Assembly: GCF_003063475.1 (NCBI RefSeq)
Contig: NZ_NESP01000001.1
Coordinates: 1,488,001-1,552,000, forward strand
Source: Limnohabitans curvus
GTDB taxonomy: Bacteria; Pseudomonadota; Gammaproteobacteria; Burkholderiales; Burkholderiaceae_C
Direction: 5' to 3'
Length of the DNA: 64,000 nt
Of this stretch, positions 63,631-64,000 are shown piece by piece (the first letter of the stretch is position 1; every line of letters starts with the position of its first letter). The notes below the pieces were generated by a model, which saw only the letters and a program-made list of their open reading frames with translations, was not told where the DNA came from and ran no database searches. Made by a program: the position numbers and the translations under genes.

Positions 63631-64000
63631 ATGACATCCACGCTTTCCCGCACCTTCCTTGCGAGCCTGTTGTTGCTAGCCGCCAAGGCCTATGCCGATC
63701 CGTACATGGGCATGGAATACCAAAAATTGTCTGGCACACGCAGTGACCAGTCATACGCCACCAGCCAAGCCAATGTGGTCGTGGGCTACGAGTGGCCACT
63801 CTCGGCAGACTTGAAACATGGCGTTGAATACACGGGGCCAATCAGCACCAGCACAGGACAACTGGGCGCTCAAAACGTCGAAACCACGTTGATGGCGTTT
63901 GGTTACAAACTCACGTACAACGGGTTTTATGGCAAGGCGGCCTATGTCAAGTTGGACCGCGATGATGCCGACTTAGAAAAATCCAAAGACCGTGCGGCGA
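63631..64000 (+). CDS. Outer-membrane beta-barrel protein (5' part, runs off the window)
   Basis: The first 123 codons of an exported protein starting at ATG 63631. The signal peptide is MTSTLSRTFLASLLLLAAKAYA, cleaved before DPYMG. The mature part has alternating polar and aromatic residues (ANVVVGYEWPLSADLKHGVEYTG; FGYKLTYNGFYGKAAYVKLDRDD) like an OmpW/OprF-type small barrel ('outer membrane beta-barrel' superfamily). The 3' end is outside the window. It is nine bases after the M48 protease and probably co-transcribed with it. Confidence 0.75.
   Translation, partial: MTSTLSRTFLASLLLLAAKAYADPYMGMEYQKLSGTRSDQSYATSQANVVVGYEWPLSADLKHGVEYTGPISTSTGQLGAQNVETTLMAFGYKLTYNGFYGKAAYVKLDRDDADLEKSKDRAA

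Overview
The window reads as a stretch of the main chromosome of a betaproteobacterium of the Burkholderiales, most likely a freshwater member of the Comamonadaceae (Limnohabitans/Rhodoferax-like). This rests on gene content and style: an mnmG-rsmG-lysE-parA-hydrolase-parB cluster, a methionine synthase split into two genes, GTP-dependent PEP carboxykinase, a TorF-type porin in front of glnK-amtB, glycolate oxidase subunits, and moderately GC-rich coding sequence. The genus is inference. I saw no rRNA, tRNA, CRISPR array, intact insertion sequence or prophage, and no gene-free stretch above about 250 bases.

Layout. 1-10.9 kb (+): the end of a TctD/TctE-like two-component system, then the replication/segregation cluster mnmG, rsmG, a LysE exporter, parA, an RBBP9-like hydrolase and parB, followed with almost no gap by two tandem hybrid histidine kinases. 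One perfect and one near-perfect parS palindrome lie inside mnmG, and a degenerate one lies in rsmG, so the whole parABS system is present. 10.9-13 kb: a D-lactate dehydrogenase and a cobalamin adenosyltransferase. 13-16.6 kb: two related OmpA-domain proteins and a type I secretion adaptor. The second OmpA gene runs out of frame into the last 46 codons of a lost secretion ATPase, an apparent deletion scar. 16.6-19.6 kb: a coniferyl-aldehyde-dehydrogenase-like enzyme coupled to a PhoD phosphatase. 19.6-24.4 kb (-): a branched-chain amino acid type ABC transporter with a fused LivH-LivM permease. 24.5-28.7 kb (-): pckG with a large leader hairpin, an overlooked 43-residue membrane protein, and recQ.

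28.8-33.6 kb (+): methionine synthase in two genes. The cobalamin half is preceded by an S-adenosylhomocysteine riboswitch. Between the halves sit a small HTH-like gene and a Kazal/DUF4377 gene interrupted by an in-frame stop. 33.7-36.5 kb (-): an MFS transporter and a ComM/YifB ATPase. 36.5-39.4 kb (+): porin-glnK-amtB behind a sigma-54 promoter with an NtrC-type site. 39.5-41.9 kb: glcE-glcF without glcD. 41.9-48.6 kb: gpx, an EamA transporter, lplT, alr, an HpaI/CHMI pair and radA.

48.6-53.7 kb holds the most distinctive module. A repetitive DUF5666 lipoprotein diverges from an operon for an SHP-like cytochrome (DUF1924), a dihaem cytochrome c, a cytochrome b561 and a QseB/QseC-like two-component system. 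The shared intergenic region carries four TTAAG half-sites in two pairs with PmrA/QseB spacing. 53.8-64 kb: a small membrane protein, ilvE, a zinc-finger protein, LPS glycosyltransferases, a nitronate monooxygenase, a second (RstA/CpxR-like) two-component system with a three-fold GTAAA repeat upstream, an AmpG-like permease, an M48 protease and the start of an outer-membrane protein.

How it fits together: the genes suggest an aerobic heterotroph living on organic acids and small aromatics (lactate and glycolate oxidation, gluconeogenesis by PckG). It has nitrogen-responsive ammonium uptake, cobalamin-dependent methionine synthesis tuned by SAH, and envelope sensing and maintenance functions. 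All functions are inferred from sequence motifs read by eye; no database search was run.
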